Shown here: positions 45,301 through 56,439 of the stretch, one piece after another
Layout: each line of letters begins with the position of its first letter
Numbering within the stretch: position 1 is the stretch's first letter
Origin: Tetraselmis striata
Taxonomy: Eukaryota; Chlorophyta; Chlorodendrophyceae; Chlorodendrales; Chlorodendraceae
NCBI GenBank assembly: GCA_006384855.1
Contig: VCJN01001044.1
Coordinates: forward strand, 1-64,000
Length of the DNA: 64,000 nucleotides
Direction: 5' to 3'
Position numbers and translations under genes: made by a program
The notes under the pieces: model-generated
What the model saw: the letters and a program-made list of their open reading frames with translations, nothing else
The model's database searches: none
What the model was told of the DNA's origin: nothing

Positions 45301-47731
45301 TCAGGAAAGTCTATGTGTTTGAAATTAGACTTACCAGTACAGGAAATGCGAACCGAGGCGTGTCGATAAGATTACATTAAGGATTGCTACTAAATTTTAT
45401 TAGGTAAGGCCGCGAACTTGAACGGGTGATATCCTTACCGTATTGTCGCAATCCTTAGTGGTACAGTATACCGGTATACGGTATAAATGAACACATAGGA
45501 TGTACTGGTAAGGACTATACATAGCGCGTACTTTAGTGAGGACTACAAATGACGGCGTGCTTGTAATCAAGCAGTGTAGACATGAATGATCACATGACAG
45601 TCCTTAGTACTTCCAAACAGTCTGCTACGAGGGAATACATTCAGCCATAATGAGAGTAAACGAGCGGAATGAAATAGAAATGAATGGAATGGAAATAGAA
45701 AAAACGTTGGAAGGGTGGCAAATCAAAGACGGCTAGGGCCTCGCCGTTTATAATCATTTGCCACCTTGTGCGCTAGAACTGGGAGCCCGGGCTCTACAAT
45801 GTAGAAATAAGAGCAGTGCGAAGAAGAACCTGCCCCGCCCCCCCATCCCTGACAGATGCCGGATGAGGTCGGTACTACACCGGATTGTTATTCGCAGTGT
45901 TCGTATCACAGGGTCAACCACACCCAAATATCAATCTTGCCACAATCGCCCGGAGGCTCGGATGTAGGACCAGCAGATGGCGAATTCCGGCACATCTCCT
46001 ATTGATATTCATTTACCCCACCAGCATCCTAGCATTGCGCTGAATGAGCGAAGCGTGACTGGACAGGGCGGAAAGGGGGTCCAGTGGGGAAGGGGGCCGG
46101 GGAGGGGGGGGGGGGGGAGCTCACCTTGGACTTGATGGCGCGCTCGCTGGCGTCGGAAGACCCGCGCATCTCGAGGTGCACCGTGAAGATGCAGTGCGAG
46201 CGCGACGAGTTGGAGTTGAGCACATGCTGCGCGGTGGAGCGGCCGGCCTCGCCCATGAAGAACATGCCGAGGGCTTCCTCCTCGCTGCGCACCTCCCGCA
46301 TGCTGAGGCCGCGCACCTGCCGCACATCGGAAAGCGGGAGAAGGGCAGGGAGACAAGGCGGGGGGGGGGGGGGGTGGGTAGGAGAGTTGGCACTGCTGGC
46401 GTTGGCCAAGCCGATATTATCGTGGCATGGCGTATCACGGCCCGTATGCCATGGCATGTCCTGTCATGATGGGCAGTGCATGCTGGCATCCCAAAACATT
46501 GCGATGTGATGTCGTGCCATGAAGCAGTCCCAACGGCGAGATCCCAGCCCCAGGCGCTGTGCTATCGCAACAGCATCAGCACCGCCAGTTGGCTGCGGGG
46601 CCCGGCTGCGGCAGCAGTGCCCGCGGAGGCCAGCTTGGGGTGGGATACCCCGGGCAGATGCACCGCCCCACTGTGGCACCTCGCTGTCTCGCGGTATGGC
46701 ATCCCGGGCGCACGGTTGGCCCCACCTTGGTGACGTTGTTCTCCTCGATGACGTGCAGCTCCGTGGAGCCGGGGCTGTCTGACAGCAGGTCATACATCAT
46801 CTGCCATGACACCCCAAAGGGGGGGGAGGGAGAGGGGGTTAGTGGGCAGAGGCAAGCCGACCCGCTGCGTAGGGTGCATTGGGCAGGGCTGTGGGCGCAC
46901 CTCGTTGTAGATCTCCAGGTACGTCACCCACACCTTGTACATGCGATCCACGCGAAGGTCGATCTCCCTTTGGCGAGAGACGCAAGAGGGGGTCAATGTC
47001 ACAGGCTGGGAGGAGGGTGGGGGTCGGGGATGGGGGGGAAGTGGAGGGGGCGGAGGGGCACCTGAAGATCTGGTGGATGGTGCGGGGGATGATGCCACGC
47101 TGCTGGTATGATTTGGGGTCGCCGGCCATGGTGAATGTCTTGCCGGCGCCCGTCTGCCATGGCCAGCCAGGCACACGGTTAGCGCCTGCCTGATCGGAAG
47201 ACGCTGCGCGTGCTTTGCATGTGTGGGGTTGGGGTGGGCAAGGGGGGGGGGGGGGGGGGGCGGGGGGGGGGGGGGGGCACCTGTCCGTAGCAAAAGATTG
47301 TGCCGTTGTAGCCGGTGAGGACGTTGTCCACCACGTCGGCGGCACAGTCGTTGTAGATGCTCTCCTGGGTGGCATTCTCCAGGTAGCCGTCATACTGCAG
47401 GTGCGCGGGCGGTGTCAGCAGCAATAGAATGCCATCGGGAGCGGCGTACTGAAGGTGGGTGGGGTGGGGGGGGGGGGGGGGACCTTGAAGGAGAGCGTGT
47501 CCTTCTGGCGCTCGTGCTCGTGCTTGTCGAACCCCACGCTCACGGTGCAGCCATCGTTGCCAACGCTGCGCACCACCACGCCGCATCAGACAGGAAGAAC
47601 TGGGAGGTGGGCGGTAGGCGCTGCCTGCTGGCTGCTGGCTGCTGGCTGGGCGGGGCAGCTCACCTGAGTCGCTGGGTGGGCTGGGAGGTGGGCCGCACGC
47701 GGATGTACACTTTGATGAACGACTTCACCAT
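42333..47731 (-). CDS. Kinesin-9 family motor (KIF9/KLP1-like)
   Basis: A microtubule motor of the ciliary kinesin-9 family, whose algal member KLP1 sits on the central-pair apparatus. Eleven exons join in phase: 47731-47664, 47565-47484, 47394-47281, 47153-47062, 46967-46901, 46800-46726, 46316-46125, 44858-44452, 43971-43806, 43603-43157 and 42791-42333, for about 720 residues. The motor starts [17 protein letters not shown]. It has the P-loop [10 protein letters not shown] (split between exons 3 and 4), NSNSSRSH (switch I), [11 protein letters not shown] (switch II) and [17 protein letters not shown]. The kinesin-9 neck and post-motor region follow: [18 protein letters not shown] and [15 protein letters not shown]. 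The tail is helical and ends in RRREMLQ then TGA. It converges on INTS6. Intron 7 (1.3 kb) holds the inverted repeat partner of the INTS6 intron repeat. Confidence 0.93.
44960..45730 (-). repeat. Interspersed repeat in kinesin intron 7 (inverted partner of 40770-41350)
   Basis: Read on the minus strand it follows the INTS6 intron copy: GCCACCCTTCCAACGTTTTTTC, CATGGGCAATGCGCAATCAA and AATCAATTCGCAATGCG. It is longer because of internal insertions. The pair is in opposite orientation and 3.6 kb apart, each copy inside the intron of a convergent gene. Confidence 0.7.
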
Positions 47732-49478
47732 GGTGCCGCTCCCCGATCGGTCGACGTCGGGGCGCTAGTGACTGAGGCGACGCAGGCGGCAGGTGAGTTT
47801 CCCACTTTGCGCGCGCAGGTCAGCTAGCGCCTGGTCACATGCGACGCGAGCGCCCCGTTGGAACGTCCGGCCTGACCACCCTGTTGGACCGGTCGCCCGC
47901 AAGCGCTCTCGCCGCCAGCTCGCCTCGACGCGTCGCGCTGGGCAGCTGTACAGAGTCGGCGCAGCTGACCGCGGGGATCCCAGTGACGCCACTGTACGGA
48001 CTGACAGCTGCTGTGCCCTGCCACTAGCGGGTCGCCTCTACTGTTCGCGTCTGCATGCCGGCGACCTCAAATGGCGCGATTGTGCGCGTGCAACGCGCGC
48101 GAAGCCTGACGACAACCGCCGCCTGCTGATACTCCGCTTCCCGATACAGCCGCGTACTGTACACGGTAAACCTCGCAGCAGGTAGGGATTGCCCTACTGT
48201 AATATCGTTACCTTAAAAGAGCTATGATGGTCGCTACTGATGTGAATTAAAAAAAGGTCAGTAACAATAAATCCACCGCTAAAAGCAGCAGTCCTGACTA
48301 ACGGATCAACGACACGCAAGCCGCTTAAAAGCGGCCCGCATCCCGCACAATGCGGGATGAATGAGGGATGCGCGCCCGAGTCTCAGAGTCCGGTCTACTC
48401 GCGCACGTGTGTAGCGACCAGGGCGAGGGTGATCCGCAGATGCGCTGTGCAGCTTCGGAAACGGGATGGCGGACGAATCTGCGCCGTCTGCTGAGGCAGC
48501 GAGCACGCTCTCGAGCCGCCACCAAGCTGAGGACCCCGAGAAAATCTTGCGAGTACGGCCTCCTGGTGAGTCCGGGTGGTGCACCGAGTGCCCCGCGATG
48601 AGAGGGCGCCGCGATCGGCGGCCAAGCATGCGACACCGCACACAATGCGGCGCCCCCCCCTGCTCACCTCACGTCTTCACCCACTGTGCCGCACCGTGCC
48701 TGTGTACTCCGACATGGTTTCATGCGTGTACAGGTGTGAATTACAAAAAGGGCAGTTCCCCAGAATTACAGGTACCCGTATTAGTCTCAGCAGGATCTCT
48801 GGGTTTTGACATTTGTCAGGGCTTCACCAGGTTATGTTAGGTTAAATAATTGTAGTGCCTCCGTCATCCCCGCCGCCGGGCGCGCCAGGGACCAGTCACA
48901 AGTCCACGTCAGATGCACCGTCAGCAGCACCCGGACACCCTCGCGCCTCAGCTGACCGGCCATAGCCGTACCCGTATCCACACAAGCAAGCAAGATCTTA
49001 GAGCAGCAGCACACAGCATGCGGACATGCGCAACCGGACGCTTTTCGGGTCCCGCTGAAATTGCCTGACGTATGTCATATATTACTGTCTAACTTTCGTA
49101 TATTATTCGGGATATTTGACAGCACGCGAGGGAGCACCGATCGATTATCTCCTTGTCTCCACGCGTTTTCGTACCTGCTGTACGGCGCGGTGTTCAGCAA
49201 TTCTCCTACCAGCCGCATCAACCTGTTGACGATGCCACGATGGGTCGCCTCCCGCCACACCACCGCAGTTCACAATCTGCTCCGCCACAGTCGACAGCTC
49301 TCAGACCAGTAGACAGCAGCGACCTCGGTAAGGAGGCAAGAAGCCCCCCCGCCGACATCACCCGCAGTGCCCGGCGACCTGCCGCCGCGTTGGTACCCAG
49401 CCACAACACGTGCACACTATAACTTCATTATTTAGTAGTTAAACCGCCGCGCCACTCGACACACCCCACGCCACCAGC
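47732..49478. other. Intergenic region between kinesin-9 and the small two-exon gene
   Basis: The two genes are divergent, so both promoters should lie here. I see no canonical TATA box at either end. GGTGTGAATTACAAAAAGG followed by GCAGTTCCCCAGAATTAC is at about 48731, close to the copy at 10129. A shorter TGTGAATTAAAAAAAGG is at about 48239. Confidence 0.5.
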
Positions 49479-50103
49479 ATGGCTTCCGCCCTCCTTCGCG
49501 CCCCCGCGTCCACTGTGCACGCAACCTCGAGCGGTCCCCGAAGCCGAAGCACTGCGTCGTCCAGCCTCAGTCACCGGCGGCCGGCGGTCGCCGGCCGCGC
49601 CGTCCGGGTGGCCGCCAAGCCGAGCGAGACGGAGAAGCACTTTGAGTTCCGCGAGGACGTGGGGGAGTGCGACCTCGCGGACGTCAAGGACGTGAGCCCC
49701 CCCCCCCCCCCCCCCCCCCCCCACCTCCCACGGCCCCCCTCTGCCGACCCCGGCACCCCCTCCCCCGAGACCCCCCATCCCCTGTCCTCGCCTACTCCGA
49801 GTCTAGCCGCTCGAATATACGCGCCCCTTTTGACGAGATGCCCGGGCTGCCATGTCCCTGCGCCGCCGATCAATTTGTCTCTTTGTGTCCGCTGGCGATG
49901 GCCCAGTCAAATCTACTTCCATCAATGTGGTGGGATGAATGGGGACTCGCGGAATAACAAAGTGCGCTTTCACCTGTGTACTTCCAATTTTGTCGACAGC
50001 ATTGCGCGCTTATACAGGTACATCAACACGCATCAACGCGAGTACTCTGCCCCCAGGCTTTCCACGAGTGAAAATGCGCCACCGCGTTCGCCGGTTTTTC
50101 GTC

Positions 50104-50201
<98 letters not shown>

Positions 50202-50664
50202 GTCCGAGTGTGTTTCGTCTATGAGTGTATGGTGTGTGTTGTCAATTCGTTGAATTTTGAGGTATGCAATATATACACGGATGCAAACTTCGCTCGGCCA
50301 TGCTATTGGGGAGACGTGCATCCGTATGCATGTTGACGGCACAGGGGTTTGTTTTGTTTTCGCTGGCGGCCGCGTATGATCATCAATGTCCCGCCATTGC
50401 CTCTATTATGTGTGCACTCCCTGGACTTGCGGTGCCGGACTCGGAATGCGGGCGCATCTGTGCGGCGGCCTGACGCGTGTGCCCCCGGCTTGCTTGCAGG
50501 CGCTGGACGCGTGCGCGGGGCTGGAGGGGCAGGAGCTGGAGGACTGCTGGGCCAGCTTCAACTGCAACGTGGAGAAGGTGACCAACCACTACGCCAAGGT
50601 GGCCGGCGTGGAGCCCAAGCTCAAGAAGGAGGCCGACGCCGACAAGGCGAACGGCGCGGAGTGA
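49479..50664 (+). CDS. Small plastid-type protein with a cysteine pair, possibly CP12-like
   Basis: Two exons (49479-49691 and 50500-50664) join in phase to 125 residues and end in TGA. The N-terminus (MASALLRAPASTVHATSSG, rich in Ser/Arg and lacking acidic residues up to about residue 45) looks like a chloroplast transit peptide, with a plausible cleavage near VRVAAK. The mature part reads HFEFREDVGECDLADVKD, then ALDACAGLEGQELEDCWASF and NCNVEKVTNHYAKV, and ends Lys/Ala-rich. The DACA..(E)DCWA.F...VEKV pattern faintly resembles the N-terminal cysteine pair and AWD.VEEL stretch of CP12, the Calvin-cycle redox linker. The C-terminal CP12 cysteine pair is missing, so that assignment is weak. 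The intron contains a C homopolymer next to the donor and a long (GT)n tract. Confidence 0.7.
50104..50200. repeat. (GT)n microsatellite in the intron of the small plastid-type gene
   Basis: Nearly pure GT dinucleotide run of about 95 bases with a single GC interruption near 50160. It produces spurious Cys/Val and Thr/His open frames on the two strands. Confidence 0.95.
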
Positions 50665-53415
50665 GGCGGCTGCCTCGTCACGCATTGACGGGTATTAACG
50701 CCGCATCGCCGCCGCTGCTGGATGCAGGCGCACGTAACTATTCTAGCCCATTAATAATGCTATTGTTGCCGCCTCCGCCCCGCCCCCTGCCAATCCACCA
50801 TCCCATTATTCACAGCGCGCTGTCCCTGCACGTGCGCCCACCCGACATGCCTGTGGTAGTGACTGCTGCCACAGAGCTCTCCTCCGAGCACATGGCCCCA
50901 ACCGCCCTGGGCACTTGTCCGCGGGGCATCCCCCCTGGTGCAGGGCAGCTATGCTGCAGCCCCGGTGCTCGGTGCTTTTAGTGGCGTCGGTACCCGTGCC
51001 CGTGCATGCCCTAAACGGCAGGGGACACCGCAGCGCTCGCAAGGCTTAACGGCTACGACGCCAACTTTTGTCTTGCGCTGCATCCGACGAGACATGCGCG
51101 TCGAGACCCGGCCTTCAGAGGGCTACAGGCTACGCGCTTTCATTTGTGGACCCTATGTGGGTTTGTGCAGCCGGCCGTGAGACAGCTGGCCTGTTTAGCA
51201 TCAAAGACTAAGCAAGAACAAAGTTTTGAAAGAATCAATTGCCATGCGCCAGGTGGGACTCCTGTGGGGATGGCCATCCACGGTGTGGAATGCTGGCGGC
51301 GGATATGCAGTAGAGCTATGCGAGCGTATGTGTGCCTCCTCCTCCGCTCTGGCTCATGTATGGATACCATGACGGGCCGTGGCTCGCGCGCCCACCGCGG
51401 GCGTATCAACTCTGTCAATCACCTGTCAATACACCAGCATACATCGCACCGGCTTCCGAGCCTGCACCGGCTGCGAATTCGCGTGTCAATTCGCAGCGCT
51501 TCCAGTCAGGCAGTGAAGGCTCGCCGAAGAGGCATCCACTTTGCAGAAACCACCGTCAACCAGCCTGTGAACAGTGATGCTGGTTTTTGTGGCCTGGTGT
51601 AGGAACGGGGCACTGCCTGCATATGTATATGATGAATCAGCACGGATTCCTACAGGTCCGAGTGCCGTTGGCTATCGAGTGACTGTGAAAGCAAGCAGTA
51701 CCTGCTATCTACATGCACACTTTGACTGCGGCAACGCTGCAAGAAAATCAGCACCATGGGTGTTTTGTTGGAGATGCGACCGGGCAGCAGCGCGCAGACT
51801 TCATTTGCAGCTGTCACGGCGTGATTAATATAGTACATTCACATGCGGGCAACAAATATATACTCGGGGATATATCCAATGTATATTACGTACAGTCTGG
51901 GCTCGCCTATACGTGCACCCCGACGTCCCGCCCGTGAAAGCGACAATGAGCTGTATACTGTTGTGAGTCATTGTTGTGATTTTACTCCTTGTTGCTATGT
52001 AATGCATGTGACCGTTTAGTGCTGCTGCGACAGCTACATTCTATGGTCAGTTAGAGTGTGTCGGTGGTACATGTATTTCTCAGTACATTATACATTCCAG
52101 TCGAATAATATATACTGTACAATGATGTGACGATATCATGAGCATCCGCCTGTATCTTATGTAGCAAGTTGTATAGCCACCATCAGGGCATCAGGGCGGA
52201 CAGAATAACTACTGCAGATGTGATTATATGTTCGTAATTAGACGTTATGAGTGCTAGTGGGGTGAATATATGTGTATACATGGGTATACATGTCGTCGTC
52301 CTATGATATTACACCGTCGGATACTGCTACACTCGTACTCACCATCTCTCTCCCCCCCCCCCTCCACTCCCTCCTCTCTCCCTCTCTCCCTCCCTCTCTC
52401 TCTCTCTCTACCTCTCTCGGATATTCAGATGTATATGTAATTAGCGTGCCCCCACTCAGTTGGTTGTTTGTTTGTGGATGCATTATCGTGCAGCTTTGCG
52501 CGATGCAATATATATCACCACAATTATGCTTATGCGATCCCCGCATAAGATCCCCGCATGAGTCGATCATGGGCGTGACGTATTCTTAGCTTCTGATCCT
52601 TATAGATGCTTACATATAGCAAGTTCACACGGGCAACCGCCATGATGCGGGACACACTAAATACGCGGAGGTGTCGTGAGATATGGACCGAGACGAATAT
52701 GTCCGCAAAGCCGCAACTGTGAGCGGCGGGCCGCCACCACCAAGGGCATCATCCCACAATTAAGGTAGTGCGGTGTATGTGGTAGTGCCGCAGCCGAAGA
52801 GCGTATACGGAACCGTATACCACTGACACCTGTTCGCGGCTAGATCCTCAGCTATCGACCATGTATATATCAACCGTATATGGCTGGCGTTGCCGCGCCA
52901 CTGCCCCGCCGCTGCCAGCACCGAAATTGCGGTTAACGACATCAACGGATACGATGCGATTGATTTCTTATCTGCGGTCCACAATGCTATTTCAGGATTG
53001 TTACTTGAAGGAGGGGAGGAGGGTTGTAAATTGGGGGGGAGAGGGGGGGGGGGGGATTGTTCATGTTACCATGTATAACCGCGCCCTCATCTACGTGTGT
53101 ATCTACCCCAGCGCCCTTCGCGAGGGCCTCTGCCTTGGCCTCTTCCATGCCGCCCATGACTGGGAACGCCATCGTCAGTTGATGCTAAAGGGAAGACGTA
53201 GTGTGGCTGAATCGGTCCGTTGGCATTCTCCGATCGCCTAGTTTTGCGGAGAGCTTCCGCAATCTCGCCATGTTGGTGGTGGACCTCAATAATCTGGCCC
53301 ACACGATAAGATGCCCCCCGATGCCGTACCTCCAATTATAAAAGGCCTTGCAGTCGCGGATTGGCGCCCCTTCATTATTGAAGGCGACCTGGTGAAGGGA
53401 GTAGGTGGCACACCC
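50665..53415. other. Intergenic region, no gene recognised
   Basis: Mostly single-copy-looking sequence. It includes a CT-rich microsatellite (about 52348-52420), several TATATA-rich stretches around 51830-52290 and a G homopolymer (about 53035-53055). No domain is seen in any frame. Confidence 0.5.
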
Positions 53416-53895
53416 TGTTGTTTCGATTGAGTCTGCTGAGTTGCGCAGATTCACACAGTGGAGACCACCAGGTTGGTGGGAAATTAAGGAACTTCTGGTA
53501 TTACAATATTGGTACATTCGCCCATGATGTGTCCTGGCTCAGAGGTGCTCAGACATCTCTGAGACCTTCTGCACAAATGAGGTTCCTATTCCAGTACCTA
53601 AGGCATGTAGGTCGCGCCGCCACAGGCCTAATCAGGATGCTGTTAGAGGCTGATTGGTGGAACCTCATTCATTGCCTATGGGCGAGTTATCCCTTGTGAG
53701 TGCGTGGCTGGTGGGCCGCTTCAGCCCCACCTGAGTTGGCAGCTCTGCTCCAGGAGCAGGATTCTGCTCCTGGGCTAGTACTTAATTAGTACTTCCTTAC
53801 TACTTGGTAGTACCTAAGTCTCAGTAGGTGCTCAGTTCAGTTGGGGCCAAAACCTTCCCTAGGGTTTTAGCCCTACTTGCACTAGTGCTTCAACA
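53416..53895 (-). repeat. Copia 3' LTR (element orientation)
   Basis: 480 bp, TGTTG...CAACA. It aligns along its length with 60021-60509 but with many substitutions and indels, pointing to an old insertion. It contains a perfect 10-bp hairpin (53750-53759 with 53764-53773, CCAGGAGCAG stem) conserved in the other LTR. The adjacent base run CCCCTCCTC (minus GAGGAGGGG) is the polypurine tract. Confidence 0.92.
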
Positions 53896-53902
53896 CCCCT
53901 CC

Positions 53903-54690
53903 TCACGGAGCGCTGGCACTCCGGTGCTTAACACGGCAGGCAAGTCGCTCAAACTGAGGGTTAGGGACAGGCTTGATGAATAAGATATCAGCGAGCATCT
54001 CACCGCTGGACACATAGTAGATTCCGACCACGTTGTCTCGGTGTGCATCCCTCACGAAGTGCAACCTGATGTCCAGATGCTTTGTCCTGCCGGACGCGCT
54101 GTCTGTGGACGCAATGGCAATGCACGCCTGGGTGTCCTCACCCAGCGGCGTGGGCTCCAGTTGGGGGTACCCAGCATTCAGTAAAGGAACTTGTCCTCCT
54201 GGACAGCCATGCTGAGTGCAAGTACTCAGCCTCGGCGGTTGTGGTGCGCGCGGTGTTGTGAACTTGTCCGTGGGGGCAAAGGTGGCAGCGTAATCGATGC
54301 CGTCGGTCTGAGAGTGTCCTTTGCAGCACATGCGCGCCTTGAATCGCGCGACGGGCGGTGCCGTCGGAGTGGTACCTCACCTTGATGATCCGCTTGCAGC
54401 GGATGGCCTTGCGTCCGGCAGGCGGCAAGGTGAGCTCCCAAGTATCACGGGCGATTAGGGCGACGTATTCTGCCTGGATTGCTGACAACCGCTCAGCGGC
54501 GTTGTCTGACCCGATGGCCTCGTTGCAGGACTGGGGGTCGCCTGCTGTTTCTCCGGCCGACAGGGCTGCGGCTGAGAGCATGGCTCGATCAGGGGAGGTG
54601 AAGTTGCCGGACACGTGAGCGGAGCTGCGGTCTCGTCCGGGGAGAGCGGGAACATTGCACTCGCGGTAGCGCACGTTGTCTGTGCGCACG
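53903..54690 (-). pseudogene. Copia RT/RNase H with internal deletion
   Basis: The RT start is present: SIQAEYVALIARDTWEL-like (about 54480), AIRCKRIIKVRYHSDGT (about 54395) and DGIDYAATFAPTDKFTT (about 54300). The sequence then jumps directly into the RNase H end: TTTAEAEYL (about 54240), GEDTQACIAIAS (about 54140), RTKHLDIRLHFVRD (about 54075) and GEMLADILF (about 53990). The palm with YVDD and most of RNase H, several hundred residues, are missing. The join lies at about 54250-54265 and is followed by a frame shift. Confidence 0.82.
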
Positions 54691-54799
54691 CGCCCGGAGG
54701 TGAGTTGTCCTGTACCGCGGGGCCGGGCTGCGCTGGTTGCCGGTCCGCTGGGACAGGCTGGTGGAGGCGTCGGGGTCGGGGCTGCTCCTGATGTCGTTG

Positions 54800-55790
54800 C
54801 TAGATGACTGAGACCGGGCTGGTGCTGTGGGGATTCGTGGCATCATCGGGGTGATGGGCTGCGGTGTGGGTCCGGGGGGTTCGTTCACGAGGCTCGGGGG
54901 GGCTTGGGGGCGGCGTCACGTGCGCCTGCTGGGTTGTCGTCTGGCGCGTCGCTGTCGCCCGATGCTGCAGAGTCACTATCAGCGTGTATGGGACCACCCG
55001 GGGGGTCAACCGTGGGTCAACCCCTCCTGAGCCGGGACTGCCTGTCCCCTCCTGAGAGGCAGGTCCCTCCTCAGGCAGGGACGGGTCAAAGCGGCCCAGG
55101 CGATCTGTTTCGTCTGGCAACGGTGGTGCGGGTATCGGGGAGCCACAGCAGCCACGCCGGGGAGTCAGGCAACCCACAAAGATTCCCTCACGGGCTGCGA
55201 CAGCATCCTTGGTGCGGGTGCCGCGCGGCGCGTGGACGGACGCAGGGCAGCCAGCCACACGCAAGCAGTGAAGCAAAAAACGGTCTCTGCCCTGTCAGAA
55301 GTTGCAGCGGGACGGAGGGTGCGGTTGTGAAGGCGAGCCGCAACCGCCATGGCAAACTGCCAGAACTCGGGACCCGGGCCAGAGTAGTTCATCATGCATC
55401 AAGCCAACACGTAAAGGGTGTACGCCGTGCGCTCGATCAGCCCATTCTGGAAGTGGTTGTAGGGGGCAGAGTACGTTCGTGCGATGTTGAGGTCGCCGGA
55501 GAGACGAATGAATTCCGTGTTGCGAAACGCAGAGTCATGGTCGAGACGGACAGCTCGCATGGCGCACCCCAGACTGGCCGCCATGCTGTGAAGGGCGCGA
55601 AGGCGCGCTGGAGCTGCAGCTCGGGATCTGCAGAAGTAGACTGCAACCAGGGAAGTGGCGTAGTCGGTGGCTCCACGGACGCAGGTGCTGCCCTGCAGGG
55701 ATTTCGTGGAATTCTGCCAGAGGCCCCGCGCGACAAGTGGGAAGGGCTCTGCGGGCTTGGGGTGGGTGCCTCGGGGACGGGGTGCCACGG
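54800..55790 (-). pseudogene. Copia integrase
   Basis: The catalytic core reads GATDYATSLVAVYF (first Asp), RLDHDSAFRNTEF (second Asp, about 55540) and YSAPYNHFQNGLIER (Glu about 55434). The spacing between second Asp and Glu is 35 residues, the DD35E signature. The C-terminal part continues with FWQFAMAVAARLHNRTL (about 55350), VAGCPASVHAPRGTR and REGIFVGC (about 55190), then a Pro/Thr-rich linker. The frame changes near 55400 and 55280. Confidence 0.82.
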
Positions 55791-55799
55791 TGGACTTGA

Positions 55800-56400
55800 C
55801 GATAGCGCGCGCCCTGCAGAAAGGGAGCGAGCACTTGGCGGGAACAGCTCCAGTTCCAAGCGACCCGGCTCACACAATGGCGTCCATACTGCGCTCATTG
55901 AGGTGAGCTAAGCGCGCATGCCATAGCTGCTTGGCAAGGGGGGAGAGGGCGCAGATGTTTCTGCGAGCAGGAGTGTAGGGGCGGCTGCATCAGCGGACGT
56001 GTGTGATGATCTGTGCCCGCAGGACGAGCAGCCTTTCGTTGGTGTGCAGCGGGATCATGGTTTGGTCCGGCAGTTCCATGCGTGGGTCGTCAGGCGTGCG
56101 GGCGATTCGGAGGCCAGCCCGGGAGTCCCTTGCCTGTCGACCGCTGAACAGGCGGAGGGACGTCCCCGTTCGTTTTGCGAGCGAGGTCAGGTACGTGCAG
56201 ACAAGCATGGGCCGCCCCCCGGACGGGTTGGCCACTGCTGGCGCGCAGCAACTGGTGGATAGTGCCTGTGCCAACGGCGTAGGCGCCGAGTCCGTGAACC
56301 CGGCGCTGTGGAATGGTCTGGTAGTCGCTGAAGTCAGAGAGAACTGACGACATGTGGCCCGCTGCCCCTGTGTCAAACACCCACCAGCCCAGAAATGTGC
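55800..56400 (-). pseudogene. Copia aspartic protease and gag-preintegrase region
   Basis: The protease active site is WVFDTGAAGHMS (Asp codon about 56374), followed by GLGAYAVGTGTI. The pre-integrase zinc-binding segment LWHARLAHLNERSMDAI lies at about 55930-55880. The protease would process the gag-methyltransferase-pol precursor. Confidence 0.8.
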
Positions 56401-56439
56401 GCAGGGCGAGATGGGCGCTGGTCGTGGCGGGGTGCAGAT

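Noticed and set aside
50104..50342. Long open frames rich in Cys/Val or Thr/His
   Set aside because: They are products of the (GT)n microsatellite inside an intron.
54904..55911. 335-codon plus-strand ORF
   Set aside because: It is the antisense shadow of the Copia integrase and linker, with no domain of its own.
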